64,000 bases of DNA from Photobacterium sp. CCB-ST2H9 (GCF_023151555.2 NZ_CP100425.1:1674001-1738000); one strand, 5' to 3'. Positions 27,727 to 37,417 are shown, numbered from the stretch's first letter. Numbers and translations: made by a program. The notes: a model not told the origin generated them from the sequence alone.

Positions 27727-28803
27727 TTATCGGTTCTGACGGTAAATCTGGGTGTGTTTTTCAGCAATGTGCAGATGCAGATAGTGGCCCCGGCTCAGGC
27801 CCAGATTCCGGATTTCACGGATCGGCACATCGACTTTAATCATCGGAAGCTGATGGGCGCCCTGAAGCTGGCAGTCGGCCCGCATGAAGGTGCCCTGAAA
27901 TTCGAGATCTTCAACCCGAACCAGCAGGCTGCTTTCACTTTGCTCGCCGGGCGGCAGAAAATGTAAATCTTCCGGACGCAGTCCCAGTTCGACCTGCTCT
28001 CCGCGTCTGAAATCAGCCACTGGCAGCGGCAACAGAGACTCACCAATCCGCATCTGATGTTCGCTGACTACGGAGGCTGGCAGGAAATTCATCTGTCCGA
28101 CGAACTCCGCTACAAAACGGGATGCCGGGTGCTGATAAATTTCCTGCGGCGTGCCGACCTGTTCAATGCAGCCGTGGTTCATGACCACAATACGATCGGC
28201 CATGGCCAGTGCCTCTTCCTGATCATGCGTCACCATAATGGTGGTGATCCCCAGCTGGCGCTGCAGGCGACGGATTTCTTCACGCAGATGCGCGCGCACC
28301 TTGGCATCCAGAGCCGAGAGGGGTTCATCAAGCAGTAATAATCCCGGTGATAATGATAAGGCACGAGCCAGCGCAACCCGCTGTTGTTGTCCGCCGGAAA
28401 GCTGGTTGGGGTATTTGAGTCCGGCATCGGGCAGCGCAATGGTTTCCAGCCAGCGGGAGACAATGGCGTCGACTTCAGACAATGATTTTCCCTGATTCCG
28501 TAATCCAAGGCTCAGGTTCTCGCTCACGGTCAGGTTCGGGAATAATGCATAGGACTGGAAAACAATGCCGAAATCGCGTTTTTCCGGCGGCAGAAAAGTA
28601 ATGTCATGTCCTGCCTGTTCTATGGTGCCTGAACTTGCCAGATCCAGCCCGGCAATGGCACGAAGCAGTGTGGTTTTACCGCAGCCGGATGGCCCCAGAA
28701 AACAAATGAATTCGCCTTGATTGATGGTTAACGAGATGTTTTTCAGGGCGGTAAACTGACCAAACTGTTTACCGACTTGTGAGATTTTCAGGTAAGTTTC
28801 CAT
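27727..28803 (-). CDS. phnT: AEP ABC transporter ATP-binding protein (PhnT2 type)
   Basis: The 358-residue ATPase shows Walker A GPSGCGKTT near residue 37, the Q-loop FQSYALFP, signature LSGGQQQRVALARAL near 136, Walker B LLLLDEPLSALDA, and a C-terminal TOBE-like domain (VELGLRPEDLHFLP). It energises AEP uptake with PhnS and PhnU. A separate operator and a terminator lie between it and phnS, so it can be transcribed on its own with phnU and phnR. Confidence 0.92.
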   Translation of the reverse strand: METYLKISQVGKQFGQFTALKNISLTINQGEFICFLGPSGCGKTTLLRAIAGLDLASSGTIEQAGHDITFLPPEKRDFGIVFQSYALFPNLTVSENLSLGLRNQGKSLSEVDAIVSRWLETIALPDAGLKYPNQLSGGQQQRVALARALSLSPGLLLLDEPLSALDAKVRAHLREEIRRLQRQLGITTIMVTHDQEEALAMADRIVVMNHGCIEQVGTPQEIYQHPASRFVAEFVGQMNFLPASVVSEHQMRIGESLLPLPVADFRRGEQVELGLRPEDLHFLPPGEQSESSLLVRVEDLEFQGTFMRADCQLQGAHQLPMIKVDVPIREIRNLGLSRGHYLHLHIAEKHTQIYRQNR

Positions 28804-28821
28804 AGCTAAACTAATTCTCTA

Positions 28822-28837
28822 TTTGGTATATACCAAA
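28822..28837. promoter_or_regulatory. PhnR-like operator before phnT
   Basis: TTTGGTATATACCAAA is a perfect 16-bp palindrome 18 nt upstream of the phnT start codon. Confidence 0.75.
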
Positions 28838-28923
28838 CTTAGTCCGGGTGGATGACACTTCAATGACAGAAGCTTGACGATCAGAAGACAGCGGTTGACG
28901 GTTTTTCGGGATTTGAGAAAGCA

Positions 28924-28950
28924 AAAGGCAACCCGGACAGGTTGCCTTGG
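28924..28950 (-). terminator. Terminator after phnS
   Basis: On the minus strand AAGGCAACC pairs with GGTTGCCTT, followed by TTGCTTT. It lies directly after the phnS stop codon and likely reduces read-through into phnT. Confidence 0.72.
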
Positions 28951-28970
28951 AGGATGTCTGATCTCAGAGA

Positions 28971-29984
28971 TTACGAGCGAGGTTCAGACTTCGCGTCGAA
29001 TTTATCAGACCAGGTCTTCAGCACGTCTTCACGGCTGACTGCCATTTTGGAGAAGTCCATTTTCACCATGGCCTGCTGAACATTCGGGTAGTTTTTCACG
29101 GGTTTGTTCACGTCTTTGCGACCCACAACCGGGTAGAACTCGTTGTACAGCGTGTTGGCTTCTTTCGACAGAGACCAGTCGACCAGACGCTTCGCCGCAT
29201 CAGACTGTGTATTGACCAGACCCACCGCTTCAGCTTCCCAGCCCACACCACCTTTTGGCAGGATGATATCAATTGGCGCACCCTGTGATTTCAGCTTGGC
29301 GCCGCGAATGGCCATTGAAATACCGATAGCCACTTCACCCATGCCTGCCTGAACGCAAGGTTTTGAACCTGAATGCGTGTAGTGTGCAATGTTTTGATCC
29401 AGTCTGGTCATGTAATCCCAGCCTTTCTGGTCACCCATAGATTGCAACCAGGCAGAAACCTGCATGTAACCTGTACCGGAAGATGCCGGGTTAGGCATTG
29501 CAATATGACCTTTGTATTCCGGCTTCAGCAGATCTTCCCAGGAAGATGGTTTGCTCAGGCCAAGCTGCTTGGCCACTTTCTCGTTGAAGCAAACCGCATT
29601 GAAAAATGCGTCGTTACCAAACCAGGCTGGGTTTGCTTGCGGGTCGATCAGGTTGGCATGAATTTTATTCAGACCTTTTGGCTGATAAGGTTTCAGCACG
29701 CCTTCTTCTTTCAGCAGTGCCATGGAAGAACCGGCCAGTCCCCACACAACATCTGCACGCGGGTTACCTTTTTCTGCCAGCAGCTTGGCGGTCATGATGC
29801 CGGTTGAATCGCGAACCCATTTGATTTTGATATCCGGGTTGGCTTTTTCAAAACCGTTTTTGAATTTCGCCAGCATGTCCGTTTCAAAGGCTGTGTAAAC
29901 CGTCAGTTCCTGAGCGGCAAATGCCTGAGAAGCGCTCAAAGCCATCAGGGCAGTCAGTGGGGCAACAAGCCATGTCTTTTTCAT
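28971..29984 (-). CDS. phnS: AEP ABC transporter periplasmic substrate-binding protein (PhnS2 type)
   Basis: The 337-residue product has a clear signal peptide (MKKTWLVAPLTALMALSASQAFA). It belongs to the iron/thiamine/AEP-type binding proteins: ELTVYTAFETDMLAKFKNGF at the mature start, ADVVWGLAGSS near residue 78, and MPNPASSGTGYMQVSAW near 163. Its place next to phnT, phnU and phnW makes 2-aminoethylphosphonate the likely ligand. A regulatory palindrome sits 20 nt upstream. Confidence 0.92.
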   Translation of the reverse strand: MKKTWLVAPLTALMALSASQAFAAQELTVYTAFETDMLAKFKNGFEKANPDIKIKWVRDSTGIMTAKLLAEKGNPRADVVWGLAGSSMALLKEEGVLKPYQPKGLNKIHANLIDPQANPAWFGNDAFFNAVCFNEKVAKQLGLSKPSSWEDLLKPEYKGHIAMPNPASSGTGYMQVSAWLQSMGDQKGWDYMTRLDQNIAHYTHSGSKPCVQAGMGEVAIGISMAIRGAKLKSQGAPIDIILPKGGVGWEAEAVGLVNTQSDAAKRLVDWSLSKEANTLYNEFYPVVGRKDVNKPVKNYPNVQQAMVKMDFSKMAVSREDVLKTWSDKFDAKSEPRS

Positions 29985-30004
29985 AAATCCATCCTAAACG
30001 TTGA

Positions 30005-30020
30005 TTTGGTATGTACCAGA
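30005..30020. promoter_or_regulatory. PhnR-like operator before phnS
   Basis: TTTGGTATGTACCAGA, palindromic in the TGGTA/TACCA core, 20 nt upstream of the phnS ATG. Confidence 0.72.
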
Positions 30021-30222
30021 TTTGCTCGACACGAAAGATGCTAGGTGGCCTTTGTGACAGTTCAATGATTGAACGATGTCAGTTTGATGAGCGCGATGTG
30101 ATCGTGATCCAGCGCAAATTCAGAGAGAAAATCGTCGAACATCCTCAAGATGAAACTTTTGTGAAGAGTCCGGACCACGCGTTTACAGCATCAACGATGC
30201 GCCGCTATAGTGACTTCAAATC

Positions 30223-30234
30223 TGGTCTAGTCCA
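30223..30234. promoter_or_regulatory. PhnR-like operator before phnW
   Basis: TGGTCTAGTCCA, near-palindromic (one mismatched pair), 13 nt before the phnW ATG. It differs from the two transporter operators in its centre and resembles the site before the FAD oxidoreductase (TGGTCTATACCA). Confidence 0.6.
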
Positions 30235-30247
30235 AAGAGATAAAGCA

Positions 30248-31384
30248 ATGGCAAATTCCGAGAATCAATATCTTCTTCTTACACCGGGGCCGCTAACCAC
30301 GACCCGGACTGTCCGTGAAGCAATGCTCCAGGATTGGTGCACCTGGGATGATGACTATAACGTGGGTGTCGTGCAGCATATTCGCCAGCAGCTGGTTGAT
30401 CTTGCAACTTCACGCAGCGGATATACCAGCGTTCTCATGCAGGGCAGCGGGACGGCTTCGGTAGAGGCGACACTGGGCTCGGTGATCCCGGCAGATGGCA
30501 AACTGCTGGTCATTAATAATGGTGCTTATGGTGCCCGTATTGCGCAGATTGCAGAGTATCTGAAAATTGAGCATATCAACTGGTCGCTTGGGGAAGTGAA
30601 CCCGCCTGATCTTGCTGAGTTGGAGCGTCTGTTACGGGAAGACACCGGGATCACTCATGTCGCCATGGTGCATTGTGAAACCACGACCGGGATGCTGAAT
30701 CCCCTTGAAGCAGTTGCCCAGCGTGTGAAAGCTGCGGGGAAAGTGATGATCCTGGATGCGATGTCCAGCTTTGGCGGGATTCCGATGGATATCGGTGAAC
30801 TGGGCATTGATTTTCTGATCAGCTCTGCCAACAAGTGTATTCAGGGGGTACCGGGCTTTGGTTTCGTGATTGCCCGTCGTGCGCTGCTGGCGGAATGTCA
30901 GGGGCGGGCGCGTTCATTGTCGCTGGATCTGTATGATCAGTGGCAGTGCATGGAAGTTAACCACGGTAAATGGCGATTCACGTCACCGACGCATACCGTC
31001 AGGGCGTTTGCGCAGGCGTTAACGGAGCTGGAACAAGAAGGCGGAGTTGCGGCCCGGTATCAGCGTTATTACACCAATCAGACTCTGCTGGTCGCCGGAA
31101 TGCAGAAGCTCGGTTTTTCCTGCTTGCTGGATCAAGCTTTGCACTCGCCGATCATCACTTCATTTTATTCTCCGGTCTCGCCGGCTTATGGATTCAGACG
31201 CTTCTACGACAGCCTGAAATCCAAAGGATTCGTGATCTATCCGGGTAAGGTATCGGATGCCGACTGTTTCCGGATCGGTAACATTGGCGATGTCCATCCT
31301 GCTGATATTGAGCGCCTGCTGAAAGCGATAGCGACTTCGATGTACTGGACGACAGAATCCGTTGAGCCGGGAGTTCAGGCATGA
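30248..31384 (+). CDS. phnW: 2-aminoethylphosphonate-pyruvate transaminase PhnW
   Basis: PhnW moves the amino group of AEP to pyruvate, giving phosphonoacetaldehyde and alanine. It is a class V PLP enzyme; the lysine is in [15 protein letters not shown] (Lys196), and the start [19 protein letters not shown] matches the family. The frame is open from 30011, but ATG 30248 is the family start and gives 378 residues. It overlaps the next gene by 4 nt (ATGA), so the two are coupled in translation. Confidence 0.95.
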   Translation: MANSENQYLLLTPGPLTTTRTVREAMLQDWCTWDDDYNVGVVQHIRQQLVDLATSRSGYTSVLMQGSGTASVEATLGSVIPADGKLLVINNGAYGARIAQIAEYLKIEHINWSLGEVNPPDLAELERLLREDTGITHVAMVHCETTTGMLNPLEAVAQRVKAAGKVMILDAMSSFGGIPMDIGELGIDFLISSANKCIQGVPGFGFVIARRALLAECQGRARSLSLDLYDQWQCMEVNHGKWRFTSPTHTVRAFAQALTELEQEGGVAARYQRYYTNQTLLVAGMQKLGFSCLLDQALHSPIITSFYSPVSPAYGFRRFYDSLKSKGFVIYPGKVSDADCFRIGNIGDVHPADIERLLKAIATSMYWTTESVEPGVQA

Positions 31385-32769
31385 AGACTCAGGCACCGTC
31401 ACTGAGCCAGCGTGCGCTGGCCTGTGAAGGGGATACGAATCGTTCACCTTCTCGTGAGCGATGGACAGCCCGTCTTTCTGATGCAGTAACTCAGTCGCTG
31501 CTTGAGGAAGACAGCCGTTACTTCCTGCATCAGGCCATGTCGACGCCGTGTCTGGATGCACTGGAAAGTGCTGATGGTCTTTACCTGACGGATGTTGCCG
31601 GAAAACGGTATATGGATTTCCATGGCAATAATGTTCATCAGCTGGGGCACGGACATCCTGAAGTCCTGGCTGCCATCCAGAAACAGCTGGCGACTTTACC
31701 TTTTGCACCCCGCCGTTTTACACATCAGACCGCAGTGGATTGTGCAAAGGCACTGACCGAAATTGCGGGCGGTGAACTGAACCGGGTGCTGTTTGCGCCT
31801 GGCGGAACATCCGTGATTGGTATGGCCCTCAAACTGGCGCGTTATATCACCGGCAATTATAAAGTGGTGTCGCTGTGGGATTCCTTTCATGGTGCCTCGA
31901 TGGATGCAATTTCTGTTGGCGGGGAAGCCTGTTTTCGTGAAGGTATGGGGCCGTTGATGGCTGGTGTGGAGCGGATACCGCCGCCGGTGAGCTATCGTGG
32001 CGCTTTGCCGTCTCAGGATGGCTCAGATCTCCATTATGCAGACTATCTGGAATATGTAATTGAGAAAGAAGGCGGTGTGGGTGCTTTCATCGCAGAAGCT
32101 GTGCGCAATACCGATGTACAGGTTCCGAGCCGAGCCTACTGGCAGCGGGTGCGGGAAATCTGCGACCGGCATCATGTCATGCTGATTATCGACGATATTC
32201 CAAACGGCATGGGCCGGACCGGACACTGGTTTACGCATCAGGCGTTTGGGATCGAGCCGGATATTCTTTGTATCGGGAAAGGACTGGGCGGTGGTGTGGT
32301 GCCGATGGCAGCCATGCTGACCCGGAACCGATATAACCAGGCCGCCCAGATTTCTCTGGGGCATTACACCCATGAAAAAAGCCCGATAGGCTGCGCTGCT
32401 GCGCTGGCCACCATTGGCGTGATTGCACAGCAAGAGTTACTGAAGAAAGTACAGGCAGATGCAGCTTATCTGTATGAAAGGCTGCATGCGATGAAAGCAC
32501 GTCTGCCAATCATTGGCGATGTACGGGGTATCGGATTGCTGTGGGGGGTTGAACTGGTGGAAGACCGAACCACGAAGGCGCGTGCTTTTGCTGCTGCAGA
32601 GCAGGTGATGTATCGCTGCCTTGAGCTGGGGCTGAGCTTCAAGGTGTCACAGGGTAACGTTTTGCAGCTCAGTCCACCGCTGACCATCTTGCGGGAAGAT
32701 CTGGCTCAGGCTCTGGACTGGGTCGAACAGGCAATTTCGGAAGCTTGCCAACAACATTATCCAATTTAA
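31381..32769 (+). CDS. pbfA: (R)-1-hydroxy-2-aminoethylphosphonate ammonia-lyase PbfA (class III aminotransferase fold)
   Basis: The 462-residue PLP protein has the class III aminotransferase fold: [20 protein letters not shown] near residue 80, [14 protein letters not shown] near 268, and the PLP lysine in CIGKGLGGG (Lys300). A gene between phnW and phnX of this kind was shown in Vibrio to be PbfA, which removes ammonia from (R)-1-hydroxy-AEP to give phosphonoacetaldehyde. Its position here, overlapping phnW and before phnX, supports that assignment. It thus extends the AEP pathway to the hydroxylated natural product. Confidence 0.87.
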   Translation: MKTQAPSLSQRALACEGDTNRSPSRERWTARLSDAVTQSLLEEDSRYFLHQAMSTPCLDALESADGLYLTDVAGKRYMDFHGNNVHQLGHGHPEVLAAIQKQLATLPFAPRRFTHQTAVDCAKALTEIAGGELNRVLFAPGGTSVIGMALKLARYITGNYKVVSLWDSFHGASMDAISVGGEACFREGMGPLMAGVERIPPPVSYRGALPSQDGSDLHYADYLEYVIEKEGGVGAFIAEAVRNTDVQVPSRAYWQRVREICDRHHVMLIIDDIPNGMGRTGHWFTHQAFGIEPDILCIGKGLGGGVVPMAAMLTRNRYNQAAQISLGHYTHEKSPIGCAAALATIGVIAQQELLKKVQADAAYLYERLHAMKARLPIIGDVRGIGLLWGVELVEDRTTKARAFAAAEQVMYRCLELGLSFKVSQGNVLQLSPPLTILREDLAQALDWVEQAISEACQQHYPI

Positions 32770-32810
32770 CCGGCTGACATGAATCAGCTGATCATCAGAC
32801 GAGAAAGATC

Positions 32811-33623
32811 ATGACAAAACAAATTCAAGCCGTCATTTTTGACTGGGCAGGCACAGTGGTTGATTTTGGATCCTTTGCGCCGACCACTATTTTTGTTGAA
32901 GCTTTTCAGCGCGAGTACGATTTTGAGATCTCGCTGGCTGAAGCCCGTGTGCCTATGGGCTTAGGAAAATGGGATCACATCAAGGCCGTCGGCGAATTAC
33001 CTGAAGTCGCCGCGCGCTGGCAAGATCGGTTCGGGCGGGCGATGAATACAGAGGATATCGATAAAATCTATCATACCTTTATGCCGCTTCAGGTGGCGAA
33101 AGTAGCAGAGCATGCAGATTTGATTCCGGGGACGCTGGACGTAGTCGCTGCGCTGAAAGCACAGAAGATTCAGATTGGTTCCTGCTCCGGGTATCCGCGA
33201 GTCGTGATGAATGAGCTGTTACCGGCGGCTGCGGCCAGAGGTTTTGAACCCGACTGTGTGGTTGCTACCGATGATCTGACAGCAGGCGGGCGGCCGGGAC
33301 CATTTATGGCACTCCAGAATGTCATTTCTCTGGGAATTGGCGATGTCGCATGCTGCGTCAAAGTGGATGACTCTGTACCGGGCATTGAAGAAGGCCATCA
33401 TGCGGGCATGTGGACAGTGGCACTGCTGCTGTCTGGAAATGAAGCGGGTTTAACTGAAGCGGAATTCATGCGTGCATCAGATTCAGAATTAGATTTTGCC
33501 AGAGAAAAAGCGAGAAAAGCTTTTCAATGTAGTAATGCACATTATCAAATAGACACCATTGCTGATTTACCAGCGGTTATTATGGATATAAATCAGCGTC
33601 TGGCTGCAGGCGAGCGACCTTAA
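32811..33623 (+). CDS. phnX: Phosphonoacetaldehyde hydrolase (phosphonatase) PhnX
   Basis: PhnX breaks the C-P bond of phosphonoacetaldehyde to acetaldehyde and phosphate. It is a HAD-fold enzyme with nucleophile motif [11 protein letters not shown] (Asp11) and the Schiff-base lysine in MGLGKWDHI (Lys53), the two residues that define the phosphonatase mechanism. At 270 residues it is full length. It is last in the phnW-pbfA-phnX unit. Confidence 0.95.
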   Translation: MTKQIQAVIFDWAGTVVDFGSFAPTTIFVEAFQREYDFEISLAEARVPMGLGKWDHIKAVGELPEVAARWQDRFGRAMNTEDIDKIYHTFMPLQVAKVAEHADLIPGTLDVVAALKAQKIQIGSCSGYPRVVMNELLPAAAARGFEPDCVVATDDLTAGGRPGPFMALQNVISLGIGDVACCVKVDDSVPGIEEGHHAGMWTVALLLSGNEAGLTEAEFMRASDSELDFAREKARKAFQCSNAHYQIDTIADLPAVIMDINQRLAAGERP

Positions 33624-34281
33624 TTCTTTTTTCGCTACTTACTTCTGAAATATTGCCAAACTTTTCTCTGTTTATTTTCGGTATCGATGGCAGGAAAGTT
33701 TGGCTTTATTCGTCTGGTTGCACTTATTTTGTTTCTTGAATTTTCAGGTGTGCTCGCTCGTTTTGAGTGCAAGTGCCCGATATCTTTACACATATCCTTA
33801 TTACAAGCTTTTCACGCTGAATCATTTCGTATAACCAATATGAATTCAATTTATTGAAATTTATGATATTTTTTGTTTCTCGTTGATGGTTCCGGCTTGT
33901 GTCGAATCATTTGGCGCAGAATTTGCTAACATCTCCGTTCAGCAAACACAGCAATCTAAATGGAGATGAATGGATGTATCGGTTATCAAAGAGTATGCTT
34001 TTTGTTGCTTTTCCGTAAATGTTCACGGCAAATCATAGGAAATATAAAAATTACAATCCGTAGCGAATTGTTTATTTTGCGTACAGGGTATGTTAATCAA
34101 GTGTTTTTCCAGTATTTTTTATTTGATGCAAAGCAAGAAAAAACACGATCGCGCGCAAAAAAATGAAGCGCTAAAAAAGTAAGCCCCGGATGAAGGCATT
34201 ATAGTGTCCGCTTAATATAGCATTCGTCCAATTTACTTTAGCTTGCACAAAAATGCTGTTGAATTCTTGTGAAGGATAGTT
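33624..34281. other. Intergenic region phnX - hypothetical gene
   Basis: About 660 bp, AT-rich. A 68-codon ORF at 33960 has a Phe/Leu/Ile-rich composition and no ribosome site and is not supported. I see no terminator hairpin with a T-run after phnX. Confidence 0.45.
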
Positions 34282-34686
34282 ATGAAATCATCAGTTGAAG
34301 CTCACCAAGCGAAAGAGATTGTATTTGATTACACCTCCTTCCTGTCTGTGTTGTGTCATCACAGGCCAACGCTGTGGGATGCATTTAAAGTGATGTTGCC
34401 TGCATTGGAGTTTTCCTGGGGGAGAACGACAGGTTCACAAGTCAGTAAAACCGAGCGACTGACCAATCAGGCGCTGAAGGTGCTGTCGACAAACACCAGT
34501 GATGTGAACAACCTGATCAGGTTACTGAGACTGGCGCGTCTGGAGCAGATTTTCGAGCTGGATGTTTGCCTGCCTTATTCGTTAGATAAAGAGCAATTGG
34601 CATTGATTCAGGAAAAAGCCGAGTGTGATATCCGCGAAGTCGGAAACAACGGCGAGCAACTGCATATCCGCTTAGCGCAACCCTGA
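34282..34686 (+). CDS. Conserved hypothetical protein, 134 aa
   Basis: A soluble, mostly helical product (LLRLARLEQIFELDVCLPY near residue 76) with no motif I recognise and no signal peptide. A ribosome site AAGGAT lies 7 nt before ATG 34282. It is convergent with sulA, the two sharing a terminator. Function unknown. Confidence 0.6.
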   Translation: MKSSVEAHQAKEIVFDYTSFLSVLCHHRPTLWDAFKVMLPALEFSWGRTTGSQVSKTERLTNQALKVLSTNTSDVNNLIRLLRLARLEQIFELDVCLPYSLDKEQLALIQEKAECDIREVGNNGEQLHIRLAQP

Positions 34687-34768
34687 GTATCGGTAATGCG
34701 CCGGCTCACGCTTTCTCGGTGGCATGCTGTTCCTAAGGAAAGGAAACGGTGCTCACATATGACCAAAC

Positions 34769-34803
34769 TAAAACGCCAGTGCTGCAAAGTACTGGCGTTT
34801 TAA
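34769..34803. terminator. Bidirectional terminator between hypothetical gene and sulA
   Basis: AAAACGCCAGT and ACTGGCGTTTT form an 11-bp stem with a 10-nt loop between two convergent genes. Confidence 0.85.
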
Positions 34804-34834
34804 CATGGTGGCTTTCCATCTGTTATCGTTGCGT

Positions 34835-35305
34835 TCAATGCAGCAACTGACCAGGCTGGTGGTTTCGGTTGATAATAAAAGCCATTGCATCGCCATGAAT
34901 TGCTGCGTCATGAATGGTTTGGTTGCAATATTCCAGAATGTTGCCGCTTGCAATGACAGCACTGCAATTTCCCATATGCAGGGCTTTTGCCATGAGCGCT
35001 TGAGTTGACTGCCCGATTTTCTTTTTTAACAGCAAGACTTTATTCACATCTATCCCTGCGCTTTTCATCAGATTACGATCCAATAACGCATCTTCACCAA
35101 TAAACATGATCCAGCGATTTTGTTCACTGGCTTGCTTGAGTAAACGCAGCAGGTAGGCCAGTTGCGCCATTTCCTGATCGCAAAAACTGACTTCAATCGG
35201 ATACTGGACACGGTTGGAACTCAGGGTAGAAGAGTGAGACACAAAAGTGGATTTATACACCTGAGAAGCAGTCACTGATTGGAAGCTGTCTAAATGAGCA
35301 GTCAT
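34835..35305 (-). CDS. sulA: SOS cell division inhibitor SulA
   Basis: SulA binds FtsZ and halts division during DNA damage. The core MAQLAYLLRLLKQASEQNRWIMFI, the segment MAKALHMGNCSAVIA and the C-terminal DAAIHGDAMAFIIN match SulA. The frame is open to 35353, but that codon is only 2 nt from the LexA box; ATG 35305 has AAGGATGGA upstream and is preferred (156 residues). Identity with E. coli SulA is moderate, so the call relies on these blocks and on the LexA box. Confidence 0.85.
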   Translation of the reverse strand: MTAHLDSFQSVTASQVYKSTFVSHSSTLSSNRVQYPIEVSFCDQEMAQLAYLLRLLKQASEQNRWIMFIGEDALLDRNLMKSAGIDVNKVLLLKKKIGQSTQALMAKALHMGNCSAVIASGNILEYCNQTIHDAAIHGDAMAFIINRNHQPGQLLH

Positions 35306-35354
35306 GAGAGTTCCATCCTTTGTTAAATGCGCTGATAGTGTGTATTTATACATG

Positions 35355-35370
35355 CTGTATGTCTATACAG
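35355..35370. promoter_or_regulatory. LexA box upstream of sulA
   Basis: CTGTATGTCTATACAG fits CTGT-N8-ACAG exactly, 50 bp upstream of the sulA start codon. This is direct evidence for SOS control. Confidence 0.88.
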
Positions 35371-35576
35371 TAGTTTTGAACAGTACCGGATGCAAGCTTT
35401 TTTTTCGATGTTGCTTCACAATTTCTGACGGTCTGGCCTGGGTGCTGATTGAGGTGTTTCGGTTTAACTTGTTGTTATTTATTGTTTTTATTATCAGTGG
35501 GGAATGGGGGTGGAATTGCTCGAATACCTTGTGACGGAAATCAAAGATGACCGGGAAAAAGTCGGCTTTCAGCGTT

Positions 35577-35609
35577 TATACAGTATCTTATACAGTACTT
35601 TGTACAGTA
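35577..35609. repeat. Three 12-bp-spaced direct repeats of a LexA-like half-site
   Basis: TATACAGTA at 35577, TATACAGTA at 35589 and TGTACAGTA at 35601 repeat with a 12-bp period, 42 nt before the lipoprotein start codon. The nonamer equals the right half of the sulA LexA box (35364-35372). Opposite half-sites are missing, so a canonical LexA box is not formed. Confidence 0.65.
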
Positions 35610-35650
35610 GACTGAGCGCCGGTCAATGTTGTGAAAGAGAAGAGAACAAG

Positions 35651-36037
35651 ATGAAAATGAAGCGAGGGACAGCACTGTGGCTGCCTGCCATGCTACTTGT
35701 GTCTGCAAATCTGTTCATTCAGGGCTGCAGTGAACCACTGAATATCACAGCAACTCCGGTCAGAGATGTGGAACGCATCGAGGTGAAAGAAAAAGCACTG
35801 GATGTCTATTGCCCGCGGGGGATCTGCAAATTTGAGCTGAAGGCCAATCAGAAAGCAGAACTGACGATCAATATGTTTTATGACACCGAACAGCCTTTTA
35901 CCAAAATTGAAGGGGTGAGTGTGACCGGTGAATCAGGCAACAGTATGACAATGGATGGTCAGCATCAGTTTAAAATGGCTGTGAAACCGCAAAAAGAGCC
36001 AATTACAGTGCAGGTTGTTGATTATTATCGGTCGTGA
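35651..36037 (+). CDS. Small lipoprotein of unknown function
   Basis: ATG 35651 follows GAGAAGAG and gives 128 residues: MKMKRGTALWLPAMLLVSAN, then a lipobox ending IQGC, giving a lipidated Cys near residue 25. The mature part (ALDVYCPRGICKFELKANQKAE) has a close Cys pair and a beta-rich tail. The frame is open from 35504, but that part merely translates the 12-bp repeats. No family recognised. Confidence 0.72.
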   Translation: MKMKRGTALWLPAMLLVSANLFIQGCSEPLNITATPVRDVERIEVKEKALDVYCPRGICKFELKANQKAELTINMFYDTEQPFTKIEGVSVTGESGNSMTMDGQHQFKMAVKPQKEPITVQVVDYYRS

Positions 36038-36280
36038 AGCCGGGGATGTCTGGTGAAGGTGATCGCTGTGGCACTCCACAGAGATGTCATTAATTTCATA
36101 CAAAAGTGAACAAAGGGTTATGGAATCTTTGGGACTTGATGTGCTTTTTGATTGATTCATTACGAATATGCTCAATGATGTCTGATTTGTGTTAGCAATA
36201 GCCAAAATCATGCTCGGATGTCTTGATTTCAGGCCTATTGAACAGTAGTATCCGCACCTCTTTTTTGTGAGGTGGTGAAG

Positions 36281-36574
36281 ATGAGCAGATTTGAGTGCCT
36301 TGAGAGAATTGTCGAAGAATACCGCAAGAAGGTTCGTGACTCAGAATTTAATAAGCAGAACGACAGTGAAGTTGCGAAAGTCCTGGTTTTACTTGTAGGA
36401 AATTCAATGTTCAGCCTGGCAGATGAATTTGCAGAGTGGGTTAACCGTGGTGGCGATCGCAGCTATGGCGGTAAGTTTTTTGTGTCAAAGCAACTGATGA
36501 CTTTGCTTGAGCCGGTGACTTTCCGTGGTGTGACTGTCCGTCGTGACTCCATTAAGTTGTTCCGCGTCGGTTGA
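36281..36574 (+). CDS. Conserved hypothetical protein, 97 aa
   Basis: ATG 36281 follows GAGGTGGTGAAG, a good ribosome site; the frame is open from a GTG at 36272. The product (MSRFECLERIVEEYRKKVRD) is a small helical cytosolic protein ending in VTVRRDSIKLFRVG. No known motif. A hairpin terminator follows. Confidence 0.65.
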   Translation: MSRFECLERIVEEYRKKVRDSEFNKQNDSEVAKVLVLLVGNSMFSLADEFAEWVNRGGDRSYGGKFFVSKQLMTLLEPVTFRGVTVRRDSIKLFRVG

Positions 36575-36622
36575 TACCAGACTCGCACACAGACAATCAG
36601 TCATCACGATTTGGTGATTGTG

Positions 36623-36650
36623 AAAAAGGATGCTCAGGCGTCCTTTTTTT
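36623..36650 (+). terminator. Terminator after the 97-aa hypothetical gene
   Basis: AAGGATGC pairs with GCGTCCTT (one G-T pair) around a TCAG loop, followed by a T-run. Confidence 0.8.
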
Positions 36651-36672
36651 GTACCCTCGTTTTGTACCCTCG
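36647..36672. repeat. Perfect tandem 13-bp duplication
   Basis: TTTTGTACCCTCG occurs twice back to back (36647-36659 and 36660-36672) just after the terminator; likely a slippage duplication. Confidence 0.8.
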
Positions 36673-36758
36673 GCTGAATCGAATCTGGCTGGATCTCCTG
36701 TCAGAAATATGGTCTGATACCGCCCAGTTGTAACAATCAGTACTGAGAGAAGTCGCCA

Positions 36759-37406
36759 ATGGATGCAGAATTCTGGCATAACCGCTGGGCCGAGAACCGG
36801 ATTGGTTTTCACCTGAACGAGACCAACCCTGTTTTACCACTGTATTGGCCGCGCCTGGAACTGAACCGGGAAGATGCCGTGTTTGTACCGATGTGCGGGA
36901 AATCTCTGGATCTGAGCTGGCTGGCTGAACAGCACAATCAGGTGATTGGGGTTGAGCTGAGTGAAATTGCGGTTCGTGCATATTTTTCAGAGCATCTGTA
37001 TTTGCCAACGGTAACGATGCTTGGGAATGGGCACACGCTGTACGAGTTTGATGAAGTCAGTATTTATTGTGGTGACTATTTTACGGCGCCTGTCACGCCG
37101 GTGGATGCTGCGTACGACCGTGCTGCGCTCATTGCGATGCCAGAAGAAATGCGCCAGATGTATGTTCAGCGATTGCTTTCTGTGGTTAAACCTGGTGGAA
37201 AAATTATGCTGGTCACCCTGGATTATGTTCAGGAGGAGATGGCAGGGCCGCCATTCAGCGTATCTGCTGATGCTGTGAAATCACTGTTTCATGGTTGTGA
37301 GATTGTTCACCTTGGCCGTCAGGATGCAGACGAATCGCACCCGCGTATTCAGCAGGGACTCAGCCGCTTTGCGGAAGAGGTCTGGTTCATTCAGACACCT
37401 GCCTGA
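36759..37406 (+). CDS. tpm: Thiopurine S-methyltransferase
   Basis: The 215-residue product starts MDAEFWHNRWAENRIGFH as in bacterial Tpm. The SAM-binding loop is FVPMCGKSLDLSWLA near residue 45, followed by VIGVELSEIAV. The bacterial enzyme methylates thiopurines and selenite or tellurite species, giving volatile or less toxic forms. Single gene with its own terminator. Confidence 0.94.
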   Translation: MDAEFWHNRWAENRIGFHLNETNPVLPLYWPRLELNREDAVFVPMCGKSLDLSWLAEQHNQVIGVELSEIAVRAYFSEHLYLPTVTMLGNGHTLYEFDEVSIYCGDYFTAPVTPVDAAYDRAALIAMPEEMRQMYVQRLLSVVKPGGKIMLVTLDYVQEEMAGPPFSVSADAVKSLFHGCEIVHLGRQDADESHPRIQQGLSRFAEEVWFIQTPA

Positions 37407-37417
37407 TCCGAACACAG

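Noticed and set aside
33960..34166. 68-codon ORF after phnX
   Set aside because: No ribosome site, odd Phe/Leu/Ile-rich composition, lies in AT-rich non-coding DNA.
35504..35650. N-terminal extension of the lipoprotein gene
   Set aside because: It only translates the 12-bp repeats; the lipoprotein signal begins at ATG 35651, which has a good ribosome site.
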